A DNA stretch of 34,827 nucleotides from a virus, in IMG/VR virus record IMGVR_UViG_3300048442_000242, positions 1-34,827 of that record; one strand, 5' to 3'. The notes below the pieces were generated by a model. It was not told the DNA's origin and ran no database searches. It saw only the letters and a program-made list of their open reading frames with translations. A program made the position numbers and the translations under genes. Positions 1-9,535 of the stretch are shown here, piece by piece (positions within the stretch are counted from its first letter, which is position 1; each line of letters opens with the position of its first letter).

Positions 1-3000
1 CAACCTAGCAACGAATGACGTTGGTGGTCGTATCTATGTTTCTCAAACAATTGGTAGTGATCTAAATGATGGTCGTTCTGCAGTAAACCCAGTTCGTTCT
101 ATCAAGAAAGCGGCACAGCTTGCATGGTCAACTGTTGGTGTAAAAGAAACCATTATTGTATCTGGTGGTGATTATGTAGAAGACAACCCAATTTCACTAC
201 CACCTGATGCATCGGTTGTTGGTGATAACCTTCGTCTTGTAATCATCAGACCTGCCAATCCTGGCAAGCACATCTTCAAATTTGGTGATAAAAACTACGT
301 CACTGGTGTGACATATCGCGACCAAATTGATTCCAATGGCGATGCAGTTGCTACTTGGGACTTTGCTATGGTCTTTGACGACAAGCAAAGAATTATTATT
401 GACAAAGAAGCTAATGGAGATTTTGGTACTTCATTCCCAATCGGTCATCAAATTTTTGGACCGCAAAAATTTAGTGTTAAGTTTCAGAATAACACAGGTC
501 TTTCTACATTAATAACTGGTCTTATTGTAAAGGGTGTTAACACTGGTTCTAGAGCGACAATCACTAGAGTAGAATTTGATACTCTTATAGGACCTAGTGC
601 ATTTGTAAATGGTGATATTGAAGTTGACCTAGAGAGTGGTTCCTTTGTTGAAGGTGAAAGATTTGATTTTGTTACAGGTGCTTCAGCAGGATCTGTATAC
701 TCACAAACAATTACACAACAGAATGGTTTAAATGTTTTAACATTTACTTCAGATCCAACAATTGATATTCCACCTGGAACTGTAGTACAACTACAAGCAA
801 CTCCTTCCACAGGATCTGCTTTTACTGGATTCTACGAAATTGCTTCTATTGATTCTACAGAATCTGCTAGCAATATCTGGCAGGTAACGTTTTTCCCAAT
901 TTTAGGAGCATCTACTTGGAGAGGTGACGGTGTTGGTGGAAGTTATGTAATAAATCAAGCTACTGCTGTTACTCAATCTTTTGATACTACTAAAATTGCA
1001 TCTATTCGTGCTGAGGGTGAGGTTGTATCTGTAGACGAGAATTATACAGCAACTCTACCTATTTCCAGACTTGACTTCTCCTTACAAGGAGATCCAAGTA
1101 TTGCTACTGGTGGTTTCCAATCTGCACAGTTTGGTAACGCAGAAGATTTAGGCGGTATTGTTCTTTACACAAATGCTCTAGTTGGTAGAACTAATACTCA
1201 TGAGTTTAAAGAAGGACAAGAAATTTTAATTGAAGGTCTGCCAACAGGTGGTCCAGATTTATCTGTTCTTAACGGAAAGCAAAGAATTTATAAAGTTCTA
1301 GAAGATGCTGATGGACGTTCTAGAAGATTTGTTATTCCTAAAAAGTTACCAGCAATTACAGATGCAAACTTTGATCCAGGTCAATTTGCAGTTGCAAAGA
1401 GTTTCAGTAAAGTTATTACTTTATCTCTACTCAACTCCCCAAGCAAATTTCCACTCTCTTCACCTGTAGAAAGAAGATTCCAGGATGCTTCTGTATTCTT
1501 ACGCAACAACAGAGAGTTCATCGCAGATGAAGTTGTAGGAATCATCAATGATCAATTTAAGACAGATCATTATTCTGCATATAATCTTTCTGGAAACTCT
1601 TTTGATATTTTCTTAGGTAATACAGAAGACGAACATGTTTATGTTTCTGGTGGTACTGTACAGCTAGGTAGTGGTGGCACTATCTATAACATCACTAATT
1701 TTACTTACGACAATACAATTACTGGTGTTGCTACTATCACGACAAGTTCTCCAGTAGCAAGTATTCAAGAAGATAGTATTGTTAAACTTGCAGATATTCT
1801 ATTAAGTTGTGATGCTGGACAGAAAGTATATCCTGCATATAGTTCTCCAACAAGTACAAACACGGGAAGTAATGGTGATGAGCAATGTCGTCAAGATGTT
1901 ATTCACTTTGTCAATGCATTGGTAAGAGATCTTGAATTTGGATCAAATCATAACATTATTGAAGCAGCAGAGAAGTATATTATCGGTGGTGACATTGTAT
2001 ACATCAAAGATGAAATTATTCAAAACGTTCGTGCAATTGAGTATGCTAGAGAGCTTTGTATTTTCGCAATGCGAAATTGGAGAATTGGTGATGGAACTCC
2101 AACTGATGATATCTATGTTCCACGATATTCTTCCGTACAAAGATATTTTGATGACACAGTAATTACAACAACAGCAGGAACTCCTGCTTGTGCTGATGTT
2201 AAAGCAGCAATTGATACTCTATCATTCTTATGGGTAGATGTAATTTCTAATAACCAGAATGGAACATACTTAGATGCCGCATATCTAATTGCCAGAAACA
2301 AAGATCTCATTGCACATCAGGCATTAGCAGATACTTTTGCAAACTATCCAACTTTCGCACTTTCCGATACAAACGAAAGAAAGTGTATCAGAGATATTCG
2401 TATCGTTATCAACGGTCTTGTGAAAGACTTGGTATTTGGCGGTAATGAAGGTATTGTTGGTGTTGCTGATGCATACTTCACTGGAACTGTATTAACAGGT
2501 GTTCCAGAGGCACAGAGAGATGAAACTGTCTATGCTTTCCAGAGAGTAAAGCAGCATTGTATAGATGCAATGCGTAACTGGTCTGGTGGCGATGTTGATG
2601 AAGTAACTCCAACTGGATCTGTTTATGATGCTGCATCTGGTGCTCTTACCGTATCTTTCCCAGATCCACCTACAGCCCCTACTACTTCTGATAGAATTGC
2701 ATTCAAGGAAGAAGCAATTACATATAGCTGCACATTTAATAGTGTAACTGGAAACCATGCAAGTCCTCTTAGATTTGATTCTAACTGGGGTCAAGACTAT
2801 GCTATCACTAATGTAGCATCTTCTGGTGGTGTTACTACTGTATCTTGTACTGTTCCTACCGCAGGTTCTGCATCTGGTTCTGTACATGCATTTGTAAGTG
2901 CTTTAGCAGAAGGAACAATCCTAATTTACGATCCAGTAACTCCAACAGTTGATGTTGCAAGATTTACTAACTGGAATATTTTACTCTATAACAGTGTACC

Positions 3001-6000
3001 TCTATGTGCTAACGTAGCATCCACAATTACTACAGCGATGGACCTGTTTGAGGATATCTTAGACGGAACTATTCCAGCTGGATCTACAAACACAAATAAT
3101 GGAACTTTATTTGATACTTCTCAGATTCGTACATATCCTGATAACTTTATTTACGATGCGAGTAATCAGCGTGTATCAATTCGTGGCGACTTTGATGAGT
3201 TCCCAATTATTGAGGCATCTCCATATACGCAAAATGCTTCCGTCATCTCCTTCTTAGGTGGTGGTGGTGCTGAGGTTGATGGAAACAAGGTTAAGCAACC
3301 TAACTGCCCCTTCCCTGGTCTTGAAATTGATGGAACTGCATCATTCCCGAACCAAGGTAAATCTATGGTTGCTGCGGCATTCACGATCGTTTCCTTTGGT
3401 GGTACAGGATATAAGATTATTAACGATGGTTACACCCAGCTGGTTTCGGTCTTCGTTATCTTCTGTGCTGATGGAGTTTTAGCAGAGAGTGGTGGTTATG
3501 CATCTATTACTAACTCTGCTACAAACTTTGGACAATTTGCTCTACGTGGTACAGGATATAGAGAAGAGTGTTACTCCTTTGACCAAGGTACAATCAGTAA
3601 CGTTTCTTCCACACCTACTGGTAGAACTATTTTAACAGTCAGTGGTCTTGGAAGAGAACCACTGGAGCATTATGTTGGTAAGATTGATGGATATAGAAAC
3701 ACCAATGTAAATATTGAATACTTTATTGATGTAGTTGCTGGTGTTACTGTTGGTCCTCCTTTCACTGCACAGTTAACATTTGACGATGGTACTGGTGGCG
3801 GAATGGATCTAACTGATCTAAGCACAGGAAACGCAGTATCTACAAGTGTTCTATCTGGTAAGACAATCAAGTTACACAGACCATCTATTGTTAACTCCTC
3901 ATCTCATACATGGGAATTTGCTGGCTCTGGTACTAACTATCTTGCACTACCTGAGAATGGTGGTACTAAGATTGAAGCATACGAGCAAGTATCCGAGAAC
4001 TACGGTCGTGTATATGTTTCTGGTACTGACGAGCTTGGAGACTTCAAAGTTGGTACATTTGCTAATATTGAAAACAGAACTGGTGCTATTACCTTTACGG
4101 GTACTGTTACCATCTCTGAAGTTGAATTCTTGAAACTAAAAGGTGGCGACGTTGTTGTTACTGGTTTTGACGCTTCCAATACACTTGGCGGTGCTAACTC
4201 AAGTGACTCTAAGCTACCTACTCAAAAAGCAGTTAGAGATTACATCACTAACAACCTTGGACCTTACATCAACAAACCATACTCCACGAACGCTGTTCCT
4301 AGAGCACTGGTTGAACTTACTGACTCTGGTAAAATCTCTATTGACCAAATCCCAGCACTCAGACCTTTCCAAGTTTATACTGTTACTGATCAGGCAGCAA
4401 GAACTTCTATTGAAGGCGCACTTGCTGGTGATATCGCAATCCAACAGGATACATCTACATCATTCATTTTAAACCAAGATAACGATAGTCTATTCCTTGG
4501 ATTCCAACCAGATCCAAATATTACTATTACCACTGGTGAAATTTACACTGGTAGTTTAACAACTGGTCGTATTCAGGCAACCGAATATAGACAGGGTGTT
4601 GTTTTTCAAATCAATATCACCAATGGTGGTTCTGGATATGTAACTCCTCCAACAATTGCATTCGCTGGAGGTAATCCAGATCCTGGTGCAATATCTGCAT
4701 CTGCTACATGTACAATTGCTAATGGTACTGTAGTTACTGTAACTATTGAAACGTTCGGTGGATATCAAGGTGGTCTTGGATATACTACTACTCCTACAGT
4801 CACATTTACTGCTCCTCCTGGTGCTGGTACACAAGCACAAGGTAATGCTCTAATTGAAAATAGACTATATGGTGATATTGTCAACAATATCAAGATTGAA
4901 GATACTGATACATTTGAAGACAGCACATCACCTACTGCAAATACAGTTAATATCAACCGAGTTGTCAACACATCTTCGTTTGATAATAACAACTGGGTAT
5001 CTCTATCTTCAAACCAGATTGCTGCATCTGACATAACATCTGGTGTTATTGAAACAGATAGACTTGCATCTGGTGGAGCTGCAAACTCCTTCACCTTCCT
5101 CCGTGGTGACCAAAACTTTGCTCTAGCGATGCAATCCCTCAAGGGTGCTGAAACTAGATACTTCGCTCCTCTTGCTGCCCAATGTTCTATTGGATCATCT
5201 CAGATGATCTTTACGACAAACTCTGATGTTCTCATCGGTCACGAAGTTAAACAGACTGTCAACGGAGTTGCTAGTAATACAAATATTAATGGTGTTATCA
5301 CTGCTGCTGGATTAACGACAGTTTCTCTCAACAATCCAGTAACACAAACAATTCCAGTAGGAACGATTATTGAATTTGAGCGTGGTGCTTCCCCTGTCAC
5401 ATTTGAATCTACGTTTACACAAGGTGGATTTGTTGATGATGTTATCATTTCAAATCCTGGATTAGGATTTACAAATGGTCAGTATTTTGACGTAGAACTT
5501 TTAGGTGGTACTGGCACAGGATTGAGAGTAAATATTGTTGTTGCTGGTAATGCTGTTACAGAAATTACTGTTACTGATGGTGGTACAGGATACAATGCAG
5601 ACTATACTGTTGTTACTGCTCCTGGTGTAATTGGTTCTGGTTCAGCTCTTGTTCTAGAAGCAAAAGTTTCTACAGTTCTTAGACAATATGCAAACGTTGC
5701 TATTGATATTCAGAGAGCATCCGATCTAACTATTTCTGCCGACCTTTTTGGAACAATTGGTGTTTCTAGATACAAGAAATCTCAGTTCAATATTGGTACA
5801 GCAGGCAATGGTTCTATTGAACTTAAGACTGGTGCAGATAGCGGACTTGACGCTGACTTACTAGATGGCGCACAAGGAACATTCTACACAAATGCAACTA
5901 ACTTAAGTTCTGGTACTCTCAGTCCAGATAGACTTTCTGGAACATACAACATCAGTATTTCTAACCAGTCTGGTAGTACACTTAGAGTTATCACTGGTAC

Positions 6001-8230
6001 TAACAACCCGTCTTCTTCTCCACTACCTAACTTCTTCTCTTCAGGTATTGTCTCCAACACTATCTTTAATAGTTCTAATGGATTGAATGATGGTGGCACA
6101 AGAAATATGGTCGTCACCTTCAGACAAGGTGGCTCTGGTTTTGATACTGGATTCGGTGGTGTAAGACAACTTGCATTTACAGATAATGATAACATGTATC
6201 TTCGTGGTTCAGGCACGGGCGTTACATCTTTTGGTTCTTGGGCAAAAGTCTGGTCGTCTCTAAATGACGGTCTTGATTCTGGTCTTGACGCTGACAGACT
6301 TGACAATAGACAAGGTGATTGGTATCAAAATGCACTTAACATTAACTACGGTACATTATCTGACAATAGACTTCCTAGATTTGTTAGTGCAACTAACTTC
6401 AGAGATCAAGTAACAGTAAAAGGATTTCTTGGTGATCCTAAATTTAGAATTTACTTCTCTGGTGTAATTCTAGATACGTCCCCTACTGGTGTTTATACTC
6501 CTGGTAACCCAATCAAACTCTATAATGCTAATGCTCAGGCAGTTGCAGATTTTGTTATTGACTCGGTTAGTGTCAATGATGATACTGCAGATAACTTTAA
6601 CGACTTCACCGTTCTAATTGGTAGACTTACTTCTGGTAACTTTACTGGTGCTCTCACCGCTGGTACTGCTACCAACAGATTACCATTTGACGATTTTACA
6701 CTAGAAGATGGCAACACTGTAGATGTTGCTAAGCTAGAAAATGATGGTGGTGTTGGTCTCATCAAGGTTGGTAGAGTTGATGGAACGTCCACGACTCCTG
6801 CATTATTGTTCAGATCATCTCAGGTTGTTCCTGGAGTTAATGCAGATGATCACTATACTGTAAGGTTACAGGCAACTGGCGGTAATGCTACTGCTGGTTC
6901 TGGTAGTTTAAATGCTAGTGTAGCAAATGCTGATGCATTTACTATTAATGGTCAGACAATTTGGAACACTGGTAATATTCAGTTTAGCTCTACTAACATT
7001 TCGGACTATGGTGTTCAACGTGATTCTTCTGGCAATTTTGCTGCTGGAACAATTACTGCAACCTTAACTGGTGCTGCATCACTCAACGTTTTGAAAACTG
7101 GCGATACCATGACTGGATCGCTTGCTCTTGCTGGTGCTGGTTCTAATTTAACAGTCTCTGGTAGTGTTGGTGTTACTGGAACTACAACGTTAACCGATGA
7201 CCTAAATGTTGATTCGGGTGTTCTATTTGTTGATGCTTCTGCTAATGAAGTTGGTATTAACGTAGGCACTAATCCACTGGCTGCTCTGCATCTTAAGGCA
7301 GATAGTGGACTCCTAATCCACACTGCTAGCAATGCTCCTACTCTAGGTGCAAGAATTAGATTTAGCGATCAGCAATCTGATAATTATTCACAGCAAGGTA
7401 CTATTAGATATAATCATTCTGACACAAGTACACCAGGAGGATATTATGACGAAGCCTTCTTTGTTGAAGGCACAGAAACTATTCTTGCTTTCAAGGTTGC
7501 TGGAGACATTATTGCTTCTAGAAGAATTGGTATTAATAATGATAATCCAACATTTGCTCTTGACGTTACAGGAAATGCAAGAATTCGTGATGGTCTAACG
7601 ATTGATAATGCTTCTAACAACAGCGGTGCTCCAATTAACTTCCTTGGTTCTTCTAACCAGAGAAACTTTAGAGTTGGTAACCAATTAATAGCAAACAATC
7701 TGTTTACTATTCAAGCATCTACTGCTGGTGGTGGTCAGTCTTGGAACACAACTCCTGCATTTAGCATTAGAGGAGACGTGAACGCTGTTTCTATTAACAC
7801 ATCAGCGACTTCTGGTACAGATGCTTCAAACAATACAGTTAGAAATTACAAACTCAATATTGAAGGTGATGTTAATTTCAATGGCACTCTCTTCCAGAAT
7901 AACCAAGAGTTTGTTACTTCTAGATGGACTGAAGCTCCTAATGGCGCTGACATTTACAGAGCATCTAAAGTTGGTGTTGGATTCGCTTCTGCTAAAAATC
8001 CAGATGAAGCACTAGAAGTACAAGGTAGCATTGAAGTTACCGAAACAGTGAAGGCAAATGGAGATTCTCAATGGCTTGACACATACGGCATTTTCAAGGC
8101 AAACAGAAATACTATTGATGAAGATGTCACTATCCCACAAGCAACCAATTGTGTGACCGCTGGACCAGTTACTATAAATAACAATAAGACAATTGTTATT
8201 TCTGATGGAGCTTCCTGGAGTATCGTATAA
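1..8230 (+). CDS. Giant virion structural / tail-fibre protein, 5' end outside window
   Basis: The frame is open from base 2, so at least 2,742 residues are present and the true start lies upstream. The first ~90 residues (GGRIYVSQTIGSD.., then a PPDASVVGDN turn) look like the cap of a right-handed beta-helix, as in phage spikes. At ~1879-2581 there are two copies of an all-helical module, each ending AMRNW. Glycine-rich GGSGY-type beta modules lie near 4610-4810 and 5430-5640, and two SGLDAD-type fibre repeats near 5838 and 6276. The tail carries a DTMTGSL motif, an ANEVGINVGTNPLAALHL segment and an NCVTAGPVTI...SDGASWSIV end, the style of T4-like cyanophage fibre or baseplate proteins. It probably sits on the baseplate or fibre surface and contacts the host. 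The exact T4 equivalent (gp10/gp12/gp34-37) is not clear to me. The stop overlaps the next start (TAATG). Confidence 0.85.
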   Translation, partial: NLATNDVGGRIYVSQTIGSDLNDGRSAVNPVRSIKKAAQLAWSTVGVKETIIVSGGDYVEDNPISLPPDASVVGDNLRLVIIRPANPGKHIFKFGDKNYVTGVTYRDQIDSNGDAVATWDFAMVFDDKQRIIIDKEANGDFGTSFPIGHQIFGPQKFSVKFQNNTGLSTLITGLIVKGVNTGSRATITRVEFDTLIGPSAFVNGDIEVDLESGSFVEGERFDFVTGASAGSVYSQTITQQNGLNVLTFTSDPTIDIPPGTVVQLQATPSTGSAFTGFYEIASIDSTESASNIWQVTFFPILGASTWRGDGVGGSYVINQATAVTQSFDTTKIASIRAEGEVVSVDENYTATLPISRLDFSLQGDPSIATGGFQSAQFGNAEDLGGIVLYTNALVGRTNTHEFKEGQEILIEGLPTGGPDLSVLNGKQRIYKVLEDADGRSRRFVIPKKLPAITDANFDPGQFAVAKSFSKVITLSLLNSPSKFPLSSPVERRFQDASVFLRNNREFIADEVVGIINDQFKTDHYSAYNLSGNSFDIFLGNTEDEHVYVSGGTVQLGSGGTIYNITNFTYDNTITGVATITTSSPVASIQEDSIVKLADILLSCDAGQKVYPAYSSPTSTNTGSNGDEQCRQDVIHFVNALVRDLEFGSNHNIIEAAEKYIIGGDIVYIKDEIIQNVRAIEYARELCIFAMRNWRIGDGTPTDDIYVPRYSSVQRYFDDTVITTTAGTPACADVKAAIDTLSFLWVDVISNNQNGTYLDAAYLIARNKDLIAHQALADTFANYPTFALSDTNERKCIRDIRIVINGLVKDLVFGGNEGIVGVADAYFTGTVLTGVPEAQRDETVYAFQRVKQHCIDAMRNWSGGDVDEVTPTGSVYDAASGALTVSFPDPPTAPTTSDRIAFKEEAITYSCTFNSVTGNHASPLRFDSNWGQDYAITNVASSGGVTTVSCTVPTAGSASGSVHAFVSALAEGTILIYDPVTPTVDVARFTNWNILLYNSVPLCANVASTITTAMDLFEDILDGTIPAGSTNTNNGTLFDTSQIRTYPDNFIYDASNQRVSIRGDFDEFPIIEASPYTQNASVISFLGGGGAEVDGNKVKQPNCPFPGLEIDGTASFPNQGKSMVAAAFTIVSFGGTGYKIINDGYTQLVSVFVIFCADGVLAESGGYASITNSATNFGQFALRGTGYREECYSFDQGTISNVSSTPTGRTILTVSGLGREPLEHYVGKIDGYRNTNVNIEYFIDVVAGVTVGPPFTAQLTFDDGTGGGMDLTDLSTGNAVSTSVLSGKTIKLHRPSIVNSSSHTWEFAGSGTNYLALPENGGTKIEAYEQVSENYGRVYVSGTDELGDFKVGTFANIENRTGAITFTGTVTISEVEFLKLKGGDVVVTGFDASNTLGGANSSDSKLPTQKAVRDYITNNLGPYINKPYSTNAVPRALVELTDSGKISIDQIPALRPFQVYTVTDQAARTSIEGALAGDIAIQQDTSTSFILNQDNDSLFLGFQPDPNITITTGEIYTGSLTTGRIQATEYRQGVVFQINITNGGSGYVTPPTIAFAGGNPDPGAISASATCTIANGTVVTVTIETFGGYQGGLGYTTTPTVTFTAPPGAGTQAQGNALIENRLYGDIVNNIKIEDTDTFEDSTSPTANTVNINRVVNTSSFDNNNWVSLSSNQIAASDITSGVIETDRLASGGAANSFTFLRGDQNFALAMQSLKGAETRYFAPLAAQCSIGSSQMIFTTNSDVLIGHEVKQTVNGVASNTNINGVITAAGLTTVSLNNPVTQTIPVGTIIEFERGASPVTFESTFTQGGFVDDVIISNPGLGFTNGQYFDVELLGGTGTGLRVNIVVAGNAVTEITVTDGGTGYNADYTVVTAPGVIGSGSALVLEAKVSTVLRQYANVAIDIQRASDLTISADLFGTIGVSRYKKSQFNIGTAGNGSIELKTGADSGLDADLLDGAQGTFYTNATNLSSGTLSPDRLSGTYNISISNQSGSTLRVITGTNNPSSSPLPNFFSSGIVSNTIFNSSNGLNDGGTRNMVVTFRQGGSGFDTGFGGVRQLAFTDNDNMYLRGSGTGVTSFGSWAKVWSSLNDGLDSGLDADRLDNRQGDWYQNALNINYGTLSDNRLPRFVSATNFRDQVTVKGFLGDPKFRIYFSGVILDTSPTGVYTPGNPIKLYNANAQAVADFVIDSVSVNDDTADNFNDFTVLIGRLTSGNFTGALTAGTATNRLPFDDFTLEDGNTVDVAKLENDGGVGLIKVGRVDGTSTTPALLFRSSQVVPGVNADDHYTVRLQATGGNATAGSGSLNASVANADAFTINGQTIWNTGNIQFSSTNISDYGVQRDSSGNFAAGTITATLTGAASLNVLKTGDTMTGSLALAGAGSNLTVSGSVGVTGTTTLTDDLNVDSGVLFVDASANEVGINVGTNPLAALHLKADSGLLIHTASNAPTLGARIRFSDQQSDNYSQQGTIRYNHSDTSTPGGYYDEAFFVEGTETILAFKVAGDIIASRRIGINNDNPTFALDVTGNARIRDGLTIDNASNNSGAPINFLGSSNQRNFRVGNQLIANNLFTIQASTAGGGQSWNTTPAFSIRGDVNAVSINTSATSGTDASNNTVRNYKLNIEGDVNFNGTLFQNNQEFVTSRWTEAPNGADIYRASKVGVGFASAKNPDEALEVQGSIEVTETVKANGDSQWLDTYGIFKANRNTIDEDVTIPQATNCVTAGPVTINNNKTIVISDGASWSIV
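1879..2080 (+). repeat. Helical module, copy 1, inside the giant protein
   Basis: Encodes a pattern with a conserved Cys, then VNALVRDLEFGSN, an AAEKY helix and a final CIFAMRNW. It is duplicated about 490 bases downstream at the protein level. The DNA has diverged, so this is an old duplication. Confidence 0.7.
2366..2581 (+). repeat. Helical module, copy 2, inside the giant protein
   Basis: Matches copy 1 position by position: Cys, INGLVKDLVFGGN, VADAY, then CIDAMRNW. The spacer between copies holds a further CADVKAAIDTL helix. A related CANVASTITTAMDLFEDIL segment follows at about 3010. Confidence 0.7.
5838..5935 (+). repeat. Fibre repeat SGLDADLLDG..., copy 1
   Basis: Encodes SGLDADLLDGAQGTFY followed by NATNLSSGTLSPDRL. 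This motif recurs in cyanophage tail-fibre proteins. Copy 2 lies about 440 bases downstream. Confidence 0.7.
6276..6375 (+). repeat. Fibre repeat SGLDADRLDN..., copy 2
   Basis: Encodes SGLDADRLDNRQGDWY then NALNINYGTLSDNRL, aligned without gaps to copy 1. This suggests a repeated shaft unit. Confidence 0.7.
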
Positions 8231-9213
8231 TGAGTAGTTTAACAGTAAAAGACATTTTAGGACTTGCTTCCTACAACAACACAATTAGCATTCCAACTGG
8301 TAATAACTTAGAAGTTGCTGATAAAATTACTGTAGGAGAATTAGTGATTCCAGTTTGGACATCTTCTACACGACCAGCAGCTCCTGCTATAGGAAATGTT
8401 GGTTATAATTCTGAAGATGGATTTCTAAAAATTGAGTATTGGAGTGGATCTGAATGGTTAGGTGTTGGAGAAACATCTTATGTAGACGGAGTTACTCAAG
8501 GTCTTGTTCTTTGGTTAGATCCAAATAGACAGGGTGGAGTAACTGGAAATATTGTTACTGATCACAGTAGCACTATGGGTGATGTTAACATCCAAAACAG
8601 AAGTTCTGATTGGACTATGCAAGTAGAATCTTCTACTTCGTTGAACTGCATTTATAATAATAGTAATAGAACTAGCAGTCCTGGAATCAATGTTCCTATG
8701 AACAATGGTTGGAACAAACAAGTTGCAACTATTGAGATGTGGATTCGTCCAACGGGAGATTATACTGGCGGTCTTGGCTGGTTTAATAATTCAGACGGTG
8801 ACACTTATACCAATAACTCCAACTGGTTCTGGTGGGGAACTTGGAATGGATCCTCAAACCACTATGCAAGGTGGGGCAATGCTTCTACTTGCTGCAATGA
8901 TATGAGCTTTAGTGGTATCCAAAGTTTTTATCCATTGAACCAATGGTTCCACTGGGTACTTGCTTGGAATACAACCCAAGGTAGAGCAACGCTGTATAAG
9001 AATGGATCTGTTATCCAAACTAAAACAAACATTCCAACTAATGTTACGACCACCAATCCAACAAATACTGGACAGTTATTCAATGGTCATGATAGGAGTG
9101 ATAACATGCAATTCAAAGGATACTGTTCTCAATACAGAATCTACAATAGAGAGTTGAGTGTTAGTGAAATCAATCAAAATTATACAACTTACGCTGGCGT
9201 ACATAATCTATAA
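8230..9213 (+). CDS. Tail fibre / adhesin with LamG (ConA-like) domain
   Basis: 327 residues. The N-terminus (to ~90) ends in an NVGYNSEDGFLKIEYWSGSEW segment of the kind that caps many cyanophage fibres. From ~95 the sequence has the signature of a laminin-G/concanavalin-A-like jelly roll: GLVLWLDP, then ATIEMWIRP, QWFHWVLAWN, ATLYKNGSVIQ and finally CSQYRIYNRELSVSEI. These domains usually bind glycans, so host LPS or another surface sugar is the likely target (inference). A vicinal Cys pair (TCCND) sits in the middle. The start overlaps the previous stop by one base, which implies translational coupling. It is the first of three short fibre-like proteins in this region. Confidence 0.8.
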   Translation: MSSLTVKDILGLASYNNTISIPTGNNLEVADKITVGELVIPVWTSSTRPAAPAIGNVGYNSEDGFLKIEYWSGSEWLGVGETSYVDGVTQGLVLWLDPNRQGGVTGNIVTDHSSTMGDVNIQNRSSDWTMQVESSTSLNCIYNNSNRTSSPGINVPMNNGWNKQVATIEMWIRPTGDYTGGLGWFNNSDGDTYTNNSNWFWWGTWNGSSNHYARWGNASTCCNDMSFSGIQSFYPLNQWFHWVLAWNTTQGRATLYKNGSVIQTKTNIPTNVTTTNPTNTGQLFNGHDRSDNMQFKGYCSQYRIYNRELSVSEINQNYTTYAGVHNL

Positions 9214-9215
9214 CC

Positions 9216-9515
9216 ATGGAAATGTCACAAGACAGGCAGAGATGCCTAGAAACTAACAAGCTCCAAGTTCTTCAGAATAATCTTCCCAAATGGAGAGAGA
9301 TTAGAAATAAGAAACTAGAAAAAACTGACATTGAATTTTTTATAGCATTGGAAAATTACTTTGCTTCTTTACAAAATGATAGACCTGAAGTTGCTGAGTT
9401 GAAAAGTTTAGCACAGCAAAGACAGCGTTTAAGAGATGTCACTCAATTTCAAAATACTGATATTGTTTCTGATGAAATTGAGATGATGGATTACTTACCT
9501 GAAATTTTACGATAA
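9216..9515 (+). CDS. Small helical protein, possible tail-fibre assembly chaperone
   Basis: 99 residues, almost entirely helical and charged. A central stretch (REIRNKKLEKTDIEFFIALE, then RPEVAELKSLAQQRQRLRDV) resembles the R..KL..TD / W..YRQ.LRD pattern of phage tail-assembly chaperones. That resemblance and its place between two fibre genes are the only grounds for the guess. ATG at 9216 follows the LamG gene stop by two bases. A second in-frame ATG lies two codons later and could be the real start. Two ATAAATA boxes begin at its 3' end. Confidence 0.6.
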   Translation: MEMSQDRQRCLETNKLQVLQNNLPKWREIRNKKLEKTDIEFFIALENYFASLQNDRPEVAELKSLAQQRQRLRDVTQFQNTDIVSDEIEMMDYLPEILR

Positions 9516-9529
9516 ATAATCAATAAATA
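9512..9529 (+). promoter_or_regulatory. Tandem T4-like late promoter boxes
   Basis: ATAAATA occurs twice, at 9512-9518 and 9523-9529, just before the fibre gene at 9536. The upstream copy overlaps the stop of the preceding gene. If the first is used, the leader would be about 12 bases. The second is too close to the ATG to give a normal leader. Confidence 0.55.
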
Positions 9530-9535
9530 ACTCCC

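Noticed and set aside
197-8284. Many reverse-strand ORFs of 60-160 codons opposite the giant gene and others
   Set aside because: They mirror real + strand genes, have low-complexity Ser/Leu/Val-rich translations and lack ribosome sites. The whole window is + strand coding.
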